From: JAQBQB01 sp963757185
GTDB lineage: Bacteria > Gemmatimonadota > Gemmatimonadetes > Gemmatimonadales > Gemmatimonadaceae
Direction: 5' to 3'
NCBI GenBank assembly: GCA_963757185.1
Contig: CAVWQI010000008.1
Location: 124,001-188,000, forward strand
DNA: 64,000 nt
The notes beneath the pieces were generated by a model. The model saw only the letters and a list, made by a program, of their open reading frames with translations, ran no database searches and was not told the origin of the DNA. Position numbers and translations under genes: made by a program. Of this stretch, positions 1 through 9,417 are shown one piece after another. Positions within the stretch are counted from its first letter, which is position 1. Each line of letters starts with the position of its first letter.

Positions 1-2146
1 GCCGAACGGCCCGCGATCGAACCGGATCGTGATCGGATTCAAGAGCGCGGCGCTCGGGTTGGCGCCCGCGGGCTCAGCGTCGTATCGCACAATGGCGACC
101 GCGCGGTCGGCCGGCGCGCGGCTCAACGACAGGGTTTCCGCGCTCGCGGCACGGCACGGGTTCCGGCGGACCGAGGTGTCGCCGGCGATCCTCGCGGCGC
201 GCCTCACCATAGATGATACCGGGCGGATCGCGTCGGTCATCGACGCGCTTCGCGGCGAAGCGGACGTGGCGTACGTCGAGCGCGAGGCGACACTCACCAT
301 CCGGGACGCGCCGCCCTCCCGCGTCGCCGATGTAAGAGCGTTCGCGAACGCGCGAACGTGGGAGGCCGCGTCGCCGACACCGTCGAAGAACGCGGTGGCC
401 ACGCTGATCCCCAACGATCACTACTATCCGTACGAGATGTGGGCGGCGAACATGGTCGACCTGCCGAAAGCATGGGCGGTCACGACTGGGAGCGCGAGCG
501 TCACCGTCGCCGTGCTCGACATGGGCGTGCGCTTCGAGCACCCGAGCATCGCCCCGAATCTCACCACCGACGGCTACGACTTCGTGACCGGGTTCGCGTT
601 CGATTCGACGAACGTGAATTGCGACGATGAAAAGCCGTTCTCGTTCAACACGACCGCGGGCGACGGCGACGGGCCGGATCCCGACCCCACCGACGTCGAC
701 GACATCGCCTTCGACCAGTTCGCCGGTTGCTGGTTCCACGTGTCGGCGGGCGATCACGGGCTATGGACGGCGGGAATCATCGGGGCCGTCGGCAATCAGG
801 GCATCGGCGTCGCCGGGGTGAACTGGAACGTGAAGATCCGACCCGTGCGCGTCCTCGACATCACCGGCTCCGGATCCTTCTTCGACATCGCGCAGGGACT
901 GTTGTACGCGGCCGGGCTGCCCGCGCTCGGCGCCAACGGCGCGATGGTGCAGACGACGCAGGCCCCGATCGTCAACATCAGCTTGGGCGGCGGGTTCGAC
1001 GATCCCGTGATGCGAGACGCGGTCACGGCGGCGTCGAACGCCGGAACGCTGATCGTCGCGTCGGCGGGCAACAACGGATCGGACGAGCAGTCCCCGACGT
1101 ATCCCGCCGCTTATCCGGGAGTAATGGCCGTAGCTGCCGTCGGGATGGACGGCGCGCTCGCCACCTACACGAACGCGGGGACGAACATTTCGGTCGCCGC
1201 TCCCGGCGGTGACTTCCGTCTCGACGACAACGGCGGCGGCGGCGTCATCGGACCGGGCTGGGATTTCGAGTTTGGCGAACCACAGTTCATCATCGGCTAC
1301 GGAACGTCGGCGTCGGCGCCGTTCGTTTCGGGCATCGCCGCGCTGTTGCTGTCGCAGGGCCACCTCAACGCGGCGCAACTGCGGTCACGCATCGAGCAAT
1401 TCGCGACGCGGCCCGCCGGCTCGTCGCGCAGCGACTCGTTCGGATGGGGAATCGTGAATGCCTACAACGCGCTCACGCAAACGACCGGGCCCGTGCGTCA
1501 GGCGAGCGCTCGACTCGTCGACGCGACAACGGGAGCGGTCGCGCGAACCACCACGGTGAACGCCGACGGCAGCTTCGCGTTCGCCAAGCTCACGGGCGGA
1601 TCGAGCTATTACCTGCAGGCGGGCGAGGACGAGGCGGGCGACGGATTGATCGGCGTGCCCGGACGGCGCTTCACCGTCGCGGGCGGCCTCGGAAACGCGA
1701 CGGTGTTCAACGTCGGCGACGGCGCCAAATCGGTCGCCCTCGCTCTCGGCCTGCCGTTCGAATCCGAGCCGAACGACGACGTTCAGCACGCCAATCTGCT
1801 CACGGTCGGCAGCTACGTCGTCGGAAACATCACGACGCCCGACGTGAACGACGTCTATCGGGTGCCGATCGCTACAGCGGGGACGTACACGTTCGAAACG
1901 ACGGGACTCGTCGGATCGTGCGGGCTCGGCATCGAGCTCGACACGTTCCTGAGCGTGACCTCCGCGACGGCGGGGGCCGTCGGCTCGAACGACAACATCA
2001 ACACGCTGCCGAATCCGTTCTGCTCACGCGTCAGGGTCCAGCTCACCCCGGGGATTTACTACGCCACCGTCGGCGGGAGCTCGGTCAACTTCCCATTCAC
2101 CACGCCGCACGGCCGTTATCGCCTGCAGGTTCGCTCAGGCAACTAG
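1..2146 (+). CDS. S8 family serine peptidase (subtilisin-like), 5' partial
   Basis: Secreted or cell-surface subtilase. The reading frame is open to the left edge, and the residues before the GTG at 29 (NRIVIGFKS) already look like an inhibitor-I9 propeptide, so the signal peptide and true start lie outside the window. Numbering from the GTG, the catalytic Asp is D164 (AVLDMGV), His is H243 (GDHGLWTAG), the oxyanion Asn lies in SAGNNG and Ser is S427 (GTSASAPFVSG). The Asp and His boxes differ from the usual DTG and HGTH. The roughly 120 C-terminal residues (after ESEPNDD) resemble a bacterial pre-peptidase C-terminal (PPC) domain, usually removed during secretion. The gene converges on the S9 peptidase and ends at a strong hairpin. 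Confidence 0.9.
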   Translation, partial: PNGPRSNRIVIGFKSAALGLAPAGSASYRTMATARSAGARLNDRVSALAARHGFRRTEVSPAILAARLTIDDTGRIASVIDALRGEADVAYVEREATLTIRDAPPSRVADVRAFANARTWEAASPTPSKNAVATLIPNDHYYPYEMWAANMVDLPKAWAVTTGSASVTVAVLDMGVRFEHPSIAPNLTTDGYDFVTGFAFDSTNVNCDDEKPFSFNTTAGDGDGPDPDPTDVDDIAFDQFAGCWFHVSAGDHGLWTAGIIGAVGNQGIGVAGVNWNVKIRPVRVLDITGSGSFFDIAQGLLYAAGLPALGANGAMVQTTQAPIVNISLGGGFDDPVMRDAVTAASNAGTLIVASAGNNGSDEQSPTYPAAYPGVMAVAAVGMDGALATYTNAGTNISVAAPGGDFRLDDNGGGGVIGPGWDFEFGEPQFIIGYGTSASAPFVSGIAALLLSQGHLNAAQLRSRIEQFATRPAGSSRSDSFGWGIVNAYNALTQTTGPVRQASARLVDATTGAVARTTTVNADGSFAFAKLTGGSSYYLQAGEDEAGDGLIGVPGRRFTVAGGLGNATVFNVGDGAKSVALALGLPFESEPNDDVQHANLLTVGSYVVGNITTPDVNDVYRVPIATAGTYTFETTGLVGSCGLGIELDTFLSVTSATAGAVGSNDNINTLPNPFCSRVRVQLTPGIYYATVGGSSVNFPFTTPHGRYRLQVRSGN

Positions 2147-2170
2147 CTGTCGGCTAGGCTAGAGTAGAAG

Positions 2171-2204
2171 AAACGGCGGTCGCGAAAATGCGCGACCGCC
2201 GTTT
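2171..2204. terminator. Bidirectional rho-independent terminator
   Basis: A perfect 14-bp inverted repeat (2171-2184 with 2191-2204, six-base loop) sits between two converging genes. The arms begin with AAA and end with TTT, so each strand has a short T run after a GC-rich stem. Confidence 0.85.
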
Positions 2205-2209
2205 CAACA

Positions 2210-4297
2210 TCAGGCCTTCGGGTTCGAGCTCAGATATTTCTCCAACCAGCCTTGGACCTCCCCCCACCACAGTTTCTGGTTCTGCGGCTTGAGCACCCAG
2301 TGCCCTTCGTCCGGAAAAATCACGAGTCTGCTCGGCACGTTCATTCGCTGGAGGGAGGTGAACATCGACAGATCTTCCGTGTAGGGCACGCGATAGTCGA
2401 GCTCTCCGCCCGTCACGAGCGTGGGCGTTCTGAAGTTCTTCACGAACAGATGCGGTGAGTAGACGCGGTACTGCGTCGCCATCGCCTTCGGATCCCAGAA
2501 CGCTCCGGCGTACTCCCAGTCGGGGAACCAGAGCTCTTCGGTCGCCGTGGCCATGTTCTCGAGGTTGAACGGACCGGCGTGCGACACCAGCGCCTTGAAC
2601 CGCGTCGAGTGCCCGGCGATCCAGTTCACCATGTAACCGCCGAACGAGCCGCCCGCGGCGCCGAGCGCCGTTGAATCGATCCACGGATTCTTGGCGAGCG
2701 CGGCGTCGAGCCCCTTCATCAAATCGGTGTAGACTTTCCCGCCCCAGCCTTTCGACACGTCGTCGACGAATTTCTGACCGTAGCCCGTCGAGCCACGTGG
2801 ATTGATGATGATGAGGGCGGCACCGGTCGCGGCGAACATCTGGTAGTTCCACCGCCCATGCCATTCGTCGAGCCACGCGCCCTGCGGGCCGCCGTGAATG
2901 AGAAGGATCGCCGGATACTTCTTCCCCGGCTTCCAGTTCGGCGGCTTGACGATGAATCCTTGCACCTTGGCGCCGGCCGCGCCGGTGAACCAGAAATCCT
3001 CCGCGGGATTCACGGCGAGCTGCGCGACAAGTGCGTCGTTCTCGTGCGTGAGCGCGCGAGCCGCGAATGGAGCGTTCGAAGCAACGTCGGCGACGTACAC
3101 CTCGGCGGGGAACTGCGTCGCGTTCCGCACCCACGCGATGGTACGGCCGTCGTGCGACAGCGCGAACGACGTGTTGTTGCGCTCACCGACGACCAGCTGC
3201 GGGGCGCTCGCTTCCCCCGTACCGGAGAGGTCGGCGCGATACAGCTTGTCGCGCCCGGCATCGGTCGTCTGCACGTACACGATCTTTGAATCCGGCGACC
3301 AGAAATACGCATCGGCGTTCCGGTCCCATTTGGGCAGCAGCTCGCGGCTCGTACGCCGAGCGCGATCGAAAAGCATCAGCCGCTGACGATCGGACTCGAA
3401 GCCGGCGCGCGCCTGCGACGCATACGCGATGAAGCGTCCGTCAGGCGAGTATACCGGGTTGGCGTCGGCGCCCTTGTTCGACGCGGTGATCACGGACGGC
3501 GCGCCGCCCGCAGCCGCGATCACGTAGAGGTTCAAATCCGTCGTCGTCGCGTCGTTCCGGCCCTGGTCTTTCGCGGTGTACGCCAGCTCACGTTGGTCAG
3601 GTGACCAGGCGTACCCTTCGCTGCCCCCGAACGGGCCCGGCGGAATGTCGTACCTCGCTCCGGGAACGAGATCGCGCGGTGCGCCGCCGTCCGCCGACAC
3701 AATGAAAAGATGTGAGCGCGTGCCCTCATCCCATGCGTTCCAGTGCCGATACATCAACTCATCGGCGATGTGCGCCTTTACTTTGCTGTCCGCGGCAGCC
3801 TTGGATTTCGCCGTGTTGCACGCGTCAGAGGTGCAGTCCGGATACACGGCCGAAGTGAACGCGATTTGATCTCCGTTCGGTGACCAGATCGGGCCGGTGG
3901 CTCCGCCGTTCAGATCGGTGACCTGCTTGCGCGCGCCCCCGTTCGCGTCCGCCACCCACAGTTGTCCGCCCGCGATGTACGCGACGCGTTTTCCATCTGG
4001 TGACCACCGAGCCTCGGTGGCCGAGACGTCGGGACCGGGGAAGGCGCGCGGTGAACCGCCGGCGGTCGGAACTACGTAGGTATGCGACGAGCGGGCGTTG
4101 GCGGAAACGTCGGTCGTCCGGACGGCGTAGAGGATGAGCTTTCCGTCGGGCGAAGGCTGCGGGTCGCCGACGCCGCGGACCGCCTCGAAGTCGTCGAACG
4201 TGATCGTTCGCGGTTGTTGCGCGCCGGCGGTCGCAAAGGCGACGGAAGCCGCGGCTGCGAACGCGAGGCAGGAAGAAATGAAAGGGGTGGGTCGCAT
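2210..4297 (-). CDS. S9 family peptidase (prolyl oligopeptidase / dipeptidyl aminopeptidase type)
   Basis: Exported serine peptidase that trims oligopeptides. An N-terminal signal peptide (about residues 1-26, ending AGA-QQ) is followed by a WD40-like beta-propeller with repeated SPDG motifs (for example QPSPDGK, WSPDGKR, WSPDQRE, YSPDGRF) to about residue 430, then an alpha/beta hydrolase domain. The triad is readable: S551 in GGSFGGYM, D634 in GELDYRVP and H666 in DEGHWV. The length (695 aa) is normal for the family. No clear Shine-Dalgarno sequence precedes the start, which was chosen because it begins the signal peptide. It stands alone, with a terminator directly after its stop. Confidence 0.93.
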   Translation of the reverse strand: MRPTPFISSCLAFAAAASVAFATAGAQQPRTITFDDFEAVRGVGDPQPSPDGKLILYAVRTTDVSANARSSHTYVVPTAGGSPRAFPGPDVSATEARWSPDGKRVAYIAGGQLWVADANGGARKQVTDLNGGATGPIWSPNGDQIAFTSAVYPDCTSDACNTAKSKAAADSKVKAHIADELMYRHWNAWDEGTRSHLFIVSADGGAPRDLVPGARYDIPPGPFGGSEGYAWSPDQRELAYTAKDQGRNDATTTDLNLYVIAAAGGAPSVITASNKGADANPVYSPDGRFIAYASQARAGFESDRQRLMLFDRARRTSRELLPKWDRNADAYFWSPDSKIVYVQTTDAGRDKLYRADLSGTGEASAPQLVVGERNNTSFALSHDGRTIAWVRNATQFPAEVYVADVASNAPFAARALTHENDALVAQLAVNPAEDFWFTGAAGAKVQGFIVKPPNWKPGKKYPAILLIHGGPQGAWLDEWHGRWNYQMFAATGAALIIINPRGSTGYGQKFVDDVSKGWGGKVYTDLMKGLDAALAKNPWIDSTALGAAGGSFGGYMVNWIAGHSTRFKALVSHAGPFNLENMATATEELWFPDWEYAGAFWDPKAMATQYRVYSPHLFVKNFRTPTLVTGGELDYRVPYTEDLSMFTSLQRMNVPSRLVIFPDEGHWVLKPQNQKLWWGEVQGWLEKYLSSNPKA

Positions 4298-4427
4298 CAG
4301 AGGTGTCGAAGTCGAAGTGCGTGGGACGGCGATGACGTGATACCCCGGAATCGCGTGGCTCTACCGGCCTGCAACCGCCGGGAACCGCTGGGGTACTAAA
4401 ACCTGGAACGAACCGCGAGGCAACCGA

Positions 4428-4658
4428 ATGTCCCAATTCCGTTTTTCTGTACGAGGCCTGGCTTCACGACAGGATGGAGTCATCGAGAGCGAGTCGTTTC
4501 TCGCCGCGGTGGACGCCCTCGGTCACCATGTCACGGTGAAGGCTGGTGACATTCTGGAGATCGGCGTCTACGGATTTCCGCCTGCCGTCTATCAGTGCAT
4601 TGGCGAGCCGGAAAAGGGCACGCCGATCTGGATGCCGACGGGAAAGCTGGCGGCGTAA
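4428..4658 (+). CDS. Small hypothetical protein, 76 aa
   Basis: No family recognised. The ATG is preceded by GAGG at about 7 bases, supporting translation. The protein is soluble, with no signal peptide or membrane segment. It has a pattern of short beta strands (HVTVKAGDILEIGVYGF) and ends in a phrase about a tyrosine/cysteine patch (VYQCIGEP). It is divergent from the S9 peptidase and convergent with the DUF72 gene, 7 bp away. A genuine but uncharacterised gene is likely. Confidence 0.6.
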   Translation: MSQFRFSVRGLASRQDGVIESESFLAAVDALGHHVTVKAGDILEIGVYGFPPAVYQCIGEPEKGTPIWMPTGKLAA

Positions 4659-4665
4659 CCTCGCC

Positions 4666-5655
4666 TCACCGCACAGCGTCGTCGATCAACGCGGCCAATT
4701 CGGCCGCGTTTGTCGTTCCGTAGTTCGCGTAGCAGTTGTTGAACACGACGTGGACGCGCTCGGCTTCCTCGGCGAGCTCGAGGATGGTGGGCAGCCAGTC
4801 GGCGAGCTCATCAGCATCGTAGAGGTAGCGGTACTTCTCCAGCACAGTTGCTTCGCGGGCGCCCCAAAGCTCGCTGCGGCGGCCGTGCAGCCGCACGATC
4901 GCCAGACCGGGCGTGGTGACGGCCGGGACGATCGGCAGACTGGTCTTCGTGCCTGGCGGCGTGTCCGCGACGACGTAGGTCATGCCCTGTTCTCGCAGTT
5001 GCGCCCAGAGGCGCTCGCGCAGCCGCGGCGCCAGCCAACTTGGGTTCCGGAACTCCGTGGACACCGGCAGGTCGCCCAAACGCTCGCGAATGCGGGCCAA
5101 CATGGCGGGCGTCTCTTTGTTCGGAAGCACCCAAGGGGCGAACTGCAGAAGTACGGCCCCAAGTCTGCCAGACTCATGTAGTGGCGCCATGGCGTCGCGA
5201 AAGAGGCGCCATACTTCATCCTGAATCTCGACAGGAAGGTCCTTGGCGTAGACGCGCGGTCCGAGGTCCGAAGGGAGTTCGTCGCGGATCAAACGCGGCA
5301 ATCTGGCGACGTCCGTCGCGTGCCCGGTCATCAGGGCGTGCGCCTTCACGTCGAAGACGAAATCGTCCGGCGTCCGCTCGACCCAGCGCTCGGTGAGGGC
5401 GCGATCAGGGATCGCGTAGAAGCCCATGTCGGCCTCGACCAGCCCGAACCGCGACGCGTAGTAGCGGAGCCGGTCTTCGGGGCTTTTCGCGCCCTCGGGA
5501 TAGAACACTCCGTGCGCGGTGAGCGTCCGATCCGTCCAGCCGGCGGTCCCGACGCGAACGTCCGTCGAACCGACGGTAAAACGGCGCGAAAACGATTGGG
5601 CGTCGGCGCGCGTTTTCGCGCGCTCAGTCCCCGGGTCGTGTCGAGTGTCGCTCAT
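4666..5655 (-). CDS. DUF72 domain-containing protein (YecE-like)
   Basis: Cytosolic TIM-barrel-like protein of the DUF72/YecE family, whose biochemical role is not established. Diagnostic stretches are VGTAGWTDRTL near residue 36, then YYASRFGLVEADMGFY where the family has a conserved ExxxTFY-like strand, then the VFDVKAH strand and, near the C-terminus, VHVVFNNCYANYGTTNA, the usual NNH/NNC-type ending. The length (329 aa) is slightly above the typical 240-300 because of a charged N-terminal leader of about 30 residues, so a later start is possible. No operon partner. Confidence 0.85.
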   Translation of the reverse strand: MSDTRHDPGTERAKTRADAQSFSRRFTVGSTDVRVGTAGWTDRTLTAHGVFYPEGAKSPEDRLRYYASRFGLVEADMGFYAIPDRALTERWVERTPDDFVFDVKAHALMTGHATDVARLPRLIRDELPSDLGPRVYAKDLPVEIQDEVWRLFRDAMAPLHESGRLGAVLLQFAPWVLPNKETPAMLARIRERLGDLPVSTEFRNPSWLAPRLRERLWAQLREQGMTYVVADTPPGTKTSLPIVPAVTTPGLAIVRLHGRRSELWGAREATVLEKYRYLYDADELADWLPTILELAEEAERVHVVFNNCYANYGTTNAAELAALIDDAVR

Positions 5656-5706
5656 GGCCTGATGGATCTTACCTCAGGCCGCCCGGCGAAGACTATTCCA
5701 CCTCGA

Positions 5707-6216
5707 TCAGTCGCCGATCGCCCGGCGCGCGCGGGCGACGACGCGCGCCACGCGCCCCTCGAAACGCGCCGCCAGCGACCTCGTGATCACCGGTCGCGCG
5801 CAGATCGGGCACGGGCCGAGACGAGGCGTTACGCCGAGCGAGACGACGACTGGGCCGTGGACGACGGTCTGATGTTGGGCCGTGTCGTCGATGATCGCCG
5901 TGACCGTGGCGGTCGCGCCGGCGATCTTGCCCGTGAACCTGGCGGGATCAGTCGGTCCGACGAGAATGGGATAGGCGTGCAGCGTGTAATTGCCGACCAC
6001 CTCAAAGCTCCCATCCGCGTTCACGTGGACGCGCCCGGAAACGTCGCCGAAGGTGCAGCCGACGTGGAGGTGGAACGACGTGTCGCTCACGATCATCCCC
6101 GCGCTGTCGCCGCCCCAGGTACCGAGCGGAAGCTCGCCGTCTACCGGATCTATCGTGGGGGATGACGAGCAGGCGAGGACGGGTATCGCGAGTAGGAAGA
6201 GAAGACGATGAGCCAT
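5707..6216 (-). CDS. Putative lipoprotein, 169 aa
   Basis: Starting at the ATG at 6216 the protein begins with a short hydrophobic segment and a lipobox (IPVLAC-SSS), so it is probably a lipid-anchored envelope protein. The reading frame extends 57 codons further upstream, but that part is Arg/Pro-rich and unlike protein. The mature part is mostly beta-strand and asks to be read as a single small barrel or sandwich domain (LPLGTWGGDSAGM at its start). A CPIC pair near residue 135 is notable. The family is not recognised. It diverges from padR, sharing a 115-bp intergenic region, so PadR could control it; that is an inference. Confidence 0.7.
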   Translation of the reverse strand: MAHRLLFLLAIPVLACSSSPTIDPVDGELPLGTWGGDSAGMIVSDTSFHLHVGCTFGDVSGRVHVNADGSFEVVGNYTLHAYPILVGPTDPARFTGKIAGATATVTAIIDDTAQHQTVVHGPVVVSLGVTPRLGPCPICARPVITRSLAARFEGRVARVVARARRAIGD

Positions 6217-6291
6217 CGATAGCAAAACTGAGGGGAGGGGCGGGAGGTCACAGACTGGCTGGCAACCGTTTTCGCGCTCTTGCTGTCTGAG

Positions 6292-6306
6292 CCTAAGAAC
6301 CTTAGG
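6292..6306. promoter_or_regulatory. Palindrome upstream of padR, possible PadR operator
   Basis: CCTAAG and CTTAGG are separated by three bases, 26 bp before the padR ATG and within the divergent intergenic region. Autoregulation through such palindromes is common for PadR proteins, but binding here is only inferred. Confidence 0.35.
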
Positions 6307-6331
6307 TAAGGGACCTCCTCTTCCGTCCCAT

Positions 6332-6694
6332 ATGAACCAGCCCGAGCTCGACCTCGTTCGCGGCACGCTCGATCTCCTCGTCCTCAAGACGCTGTCGTGG
6401 GGCCCGATGCACGGACTGGCCGTCGTGCGCTGGATCCAGAACGCGACGCGAGACCAGCTCCAGATCGAAGAAGGCGCGCTCTATCCCGCGCTTCACCGGA
6501 TGGAGAGCAAAGGTTGGCTCGACGCCGATTGGGGATACACCGAACGGAATCGCAAGGCGAAGTTCTACCGCCTCACCACGACCGGCCGAAGGCACCTCGC
6601 CGCCGAGCACGTGCGGTGGACGCGCTACACGGGGGTGGTCGGACTCGTCCTCGAGGCGCGCGGCTTGGCCGCCGGCGCGGCAGGCACGCGATGA
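6332..6694 (+). CDS. PadR family transcriptional regulator
   Basis: Winged-helix repressor of the PadR family. The hallmark start is readable: PELDLVRGTLDLLVLKTLSWGPMHGLAV, followed by the wing region with EEGALYPALHRMESKGWL and YRLTTTGRRHL. The length (120 aa) is that of the short PadR class that accompanies ADOP permeases. Its TGA overlaps the ATG of the next gene (ATGA), so the two are translationally coupled. PadR-ADOP pairs of this kind are typical of Acidobacteriota and Gemmatimonadota; the ligand is unknown. Confidence 0.92.
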   Translation: MNQPELDLVRGTLDLLVLKTLSWGPMHGLAVVRWIQNATRDQLQIEEGALYPALHRMESKGWLDADWGYTERNRKAKFYRLTTTGRRHLAAEHVRWTRYTGVVGLVLEARGLAAGAAGTR

Positions 6695-9396
6695 AACGAG
6701 TCTTTCGGATTCCCGGCGCCGGTCGACCCGCCGATCGCGCCCTCGACGACGAGCTGCGCTTTCACCTCGAGGGGCGCGTCGAAGAGCTGATGCAAACCGA
6801 AGGGCTCGCGCGCGACGAAGCCGAACGAGAGGCCCGCCGACGGTTCGGCGACTACGAAGCCTACCGCCGACAAGCGCGAGAAATTGACGACGACATGCTG
6901 CGCCGGAGGAATCGCATGGAACTGTTCGACACGATCACCCGAGAGTTTCGTCATTCGACGCGAACGCTGTGGCGATCGCGCGCCTTCTCGGCCGTCAGCC
7001 TGATCACGCTCGCCGCCGGCATCGGCGCGACGACGGCGATCTACACGGTACTCGATGCCGTCGTGCTGCGGCCGCTTCCCTATCGCAACGCCGATCGGCT
7101 CGTGTCGGTGTTGCACCCGGCGACGGTGCCGGGCAACGGCGAGTCGAAGTGGGGATTGTCCTCAGCCGGATATTTCTACTTCAAGAAAGAGAATCACACG
7201 CTGGAGGACCTCGGCGGCTACCAGACGGGCACGGTTACCGTGACGGGCATGGGAAGCGCCGAGAACGTGCGCGCCGGCACCGTCACCTATTCGATTTTCA
7301 CGACGCTCGGCGCCCGCGCCGAGGCGGGTCGGCTGATCTCGGCCGACGACGATCGGCCGGGCGGCGGCAAAGTTGTCGTTCTGAGCCATGAGTATTGGGA
7401 ACGCGAGTTCGGCGGCGACCGCGCGGCCGTCGGCAAGATGCTGCAGACGAGCGACGGCGACTATCAGATCATCGGCATCGCCGAGCCGGGGCTCACGCTT
7501 CCCAAGCCCGGCCCCTTCGCGTCCACCGCCGATCTCGCCGGTTTCGGCGTCGATGTCTGGTTTCCCGAGCAGCTCGATCCCAACGGGCGTCCGATCAACT
7601 CGCATCAGTATTCCGGGATCGGGCGTCTCAAGCCGGGCGTCACTTCGCAGGAGGCTCAGGCGGACTTCGCGCGTCTCATGACCCGATTCCCCGAGCTCTT
7701 TCCGACCGCTTACTCCACGGAGTTCCTGAAGAAATACAATTTCCGCATCGGCATCGTCCCGCTGCGTGACGAAGTGCTGGGGCCGGTGGTCGGCAAGGCG
7801 CTGTGGATTCTCTTCGGCGCGGTGGCGGTGGTGTTGTTCATCGCATGCGCGAATGTCGCGAATCTATTCCTCGTCCGCCTCGAGTCGCGCCGGCGCGAGG
7901 CCGCGATCCGCGGCGCGCTCGGCGGATCACGAGCGCAACTCGCCGCTCACTATCTGTCCGAGAGTCTTCTCCTCACGACGACCGCCGGACTTGCCGCCAT
8001 CGCGATCGCGCGCGCGTCGCTCCGTGCGTTGCTCGCCGTCGCTCCATCGAATGTTCCGCGACTCGCCGGGACGGGCATCGGTTGGACCGCCGCCGTGTTC
8101 GCGATGGTGTTGTCGATCGTGGCCGGTATCGTGCTCGGCCTGATTCCGTCGCTGCGCGGTGAAGTGGACGTCGGCACGCTCCGCGAGAACGCGCGCGGGC
8201 TGACGTCGTCGCCTGGTCAGCGGATTGCGCGCGACACGCTCGTCGTGGGTCAGGTCGCGCTAGCGCTGATCCTGCTCGCCGCAGCGGGCCTGATGCTGCG
8301 GAGTTTCGCCAACTTGCGTCGCGTGGTTCCGGGCTTCGAGCCGAATCAGGTAATGTCGTTCAACGTCGGCGTCCCCTTCCGCGAATTCCGCGAGCCCGGT
8401 TCCATATTCGACTTTGAGGAGGAGCTCGGGAAGCGAATTGCTGCCCTTCCCGGCGTGACCGGTGTCGGCGCGACCAGCGGCCTGCCTCTTCAGGACTTCG
8501 GCGCCGGTTGCACGAGTGTGTGGCGCGAGGGCCGACAGTTCACGAACGACGAGAAGCCTCCGTGCGTCGACACGCCGATCGCCTCGCCTGGATTCTTCGA
8601 GACGCTGGGCATTCAGGTGCGGGGACGCACTTTCACCTGGAGCGACGTCGATCGCACGGACAAGACCCCGACCGTCGCCATCGTGACGCGCAAACTCGCT
8701 GACCGGCTTTGGCCCGGGGAGGACCCGATCGGCAAGGGGATCGGCATCGGCGACGCGGCGCGCGGGTTCTACCACGTCGTGGGCGTCATTCCTGAGCTCC
8801 GCGCGCACGGACTCGATCAGCCGCCGAGCGAAATGGTGTTCTGGCCGGCGATCAGCAGTCAGTCGGCAGTCGTCGTCCGAACCTCACTCGCGAATCCCGT
8901 TGACCTCATGCCGTCGATTCGAAAGACGATCGGTCAGATGAATCCACGCATTCCCGTCACGAATGTCCGCCCGATGCAAGACATCGTCGATCGCTCAGTG
9001 GCGCGCGCTTCGTTCATCATGATGCTGCTCGCGATCGCCGGCTCGATGGCGCTGCTGCTCAGCGCCGTCGGCATCTACGGCGTCATCTCTTACGTCGTCG
9101 CGCAGCGAAGACCGGAGATCGGTATCCGGATGGCGCTGGGCGCGCGCGTCTCGCAGGTCGCGACGCTCGTGCTCGGACAAGCGATGCGCCTCGCCATCAT
9201 CGGCGTTGTGATCGGACTTGTGGCGGCGATCGCGGGGACGCGGCTGCTCCAGTCGCTGCTGTTCGGAGTGAGCCCGACGGATGCGCTCGTCCTCACGGGC
9301 GCGACGGTGGTGCTGTTGATCATCGCCGCACTGGCGAGCCTGGCGCCGGCGAGACGAGCGGCGGCCACCGATCCGGTCTCCGCCATGAGAGCGTGA
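6691..9396 (+). CDS. ABC transporter permease, ADOP (acidobacterial duplicated orphan permease) type
   Basis: MacB/FtsX-like membrane permease of 901 aa. The start used is the ATG overlapping the padR stop; the open frame continues upstream but there it only shadows padR. The N-terminal 75 residues carry the ADOP-specific helical segment (DDELRFHLEGRVEELM, then EAEREARRRFGDYEAYRR). A first membrane helix near 98-125 leads into a MacB_PCD periplasmic domain, an FtsX block near 365-480 (ALWILFGAVAVVLFIACANVANL), a second periplasmic domain and a C-terminal FtsX block (IALAS-type LIAALASLAPARRAAATDPVSAMRA). The final PVSAMR is the usual family ending. No ATPase gene is adjacent, so it is an orphan or uses an ATPase encoded elsewhere. 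Confidence 0.9.
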   Translation: MKRVFRIPGAGRPADRALDDELRFHLEGRVEELMQTEGLARDEAEREARRRFGDYEAYRRQAREIDDDMLRRRNRMELFDTITREFRHSTRTLWRSRAFSAVSLITLAAGIGATTAIYTVLDAVVLRPLPYRNADRLVSVLHPATVPGNGESKWGLSSAGYFYFKKENHTLEDLGGYQTGTVTVTGMGSAENVRAGTVTYSIFTTLGARAEAGRLISADDDRPGGGKVVVLSHEYWEREFGGDRAAVGKMLQTSDGDYQIIGIAEPGLTLPKPGPFASTADLAGFGVDVWFPEQLDPNGRPINSHQYSGIGRLKPGVTSQEAQADFARLMTRFPELFPTAYSTEFLKKYNFRIGIVPLRDEVLGPVVGKALWILFGAVAVVLFIACANVANLFLVRLESRRREAAIRGALGGSRAQLAAHYLSESLLLTTTAGLAAIAIARASLRALLAVAPSNVPRLAGTGIGWTAAVFAMVLSIVAGIVLGLIPSLRGEVDVGTLRENARGLTSSPGQRIARDTLVVGQVALALILLAAAGLMLRSFANLRRVVPGFEPNQVMSFNVGVPFREFREPGSIFDFEEELGKRIAALPGVTGVGATSGLPLQDFGAGCTSVWREGRQFTNDEKPPCVDTPIASPGFFETLGIQVRGRTFTWSDVDRTDKTPTVAIVTRKLADRLWPGEDPIGKGIGIGDAARGFYHVVGVIPELRAHGLDQPPSEMVFWPAISSQSAVVVRTSLANPVDLMPSIRKTIGQMNPRIPVTNVRPMQDIVDRSVARASFIMMLLAIAGSMALLLSAVGIYGVISYVVAQRRPEIGIRMALGARVSQVATLVLGQAMRLAIIGVVIGLVAAIAGTRLLQSLLFGVSPTDALVLTGATVVLLIIAALASLAPARRAAATDPVSAMRA

Positions 9397-9411
9397 AACC
9401 GGAGCGGTTTC
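9395..9411. terminator. Short hairpin between convergent permease genes
   Basis: GAAACCG and CGGTTTC flank a GAG loop, overlapping the stop region of the upstream gene and 7 bp before the end of the opposite gene. It is short and lacks a T run, so terminator function is only possible. Confidence 0.35.
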
Positions 9412-9417
9412 TCGCCG

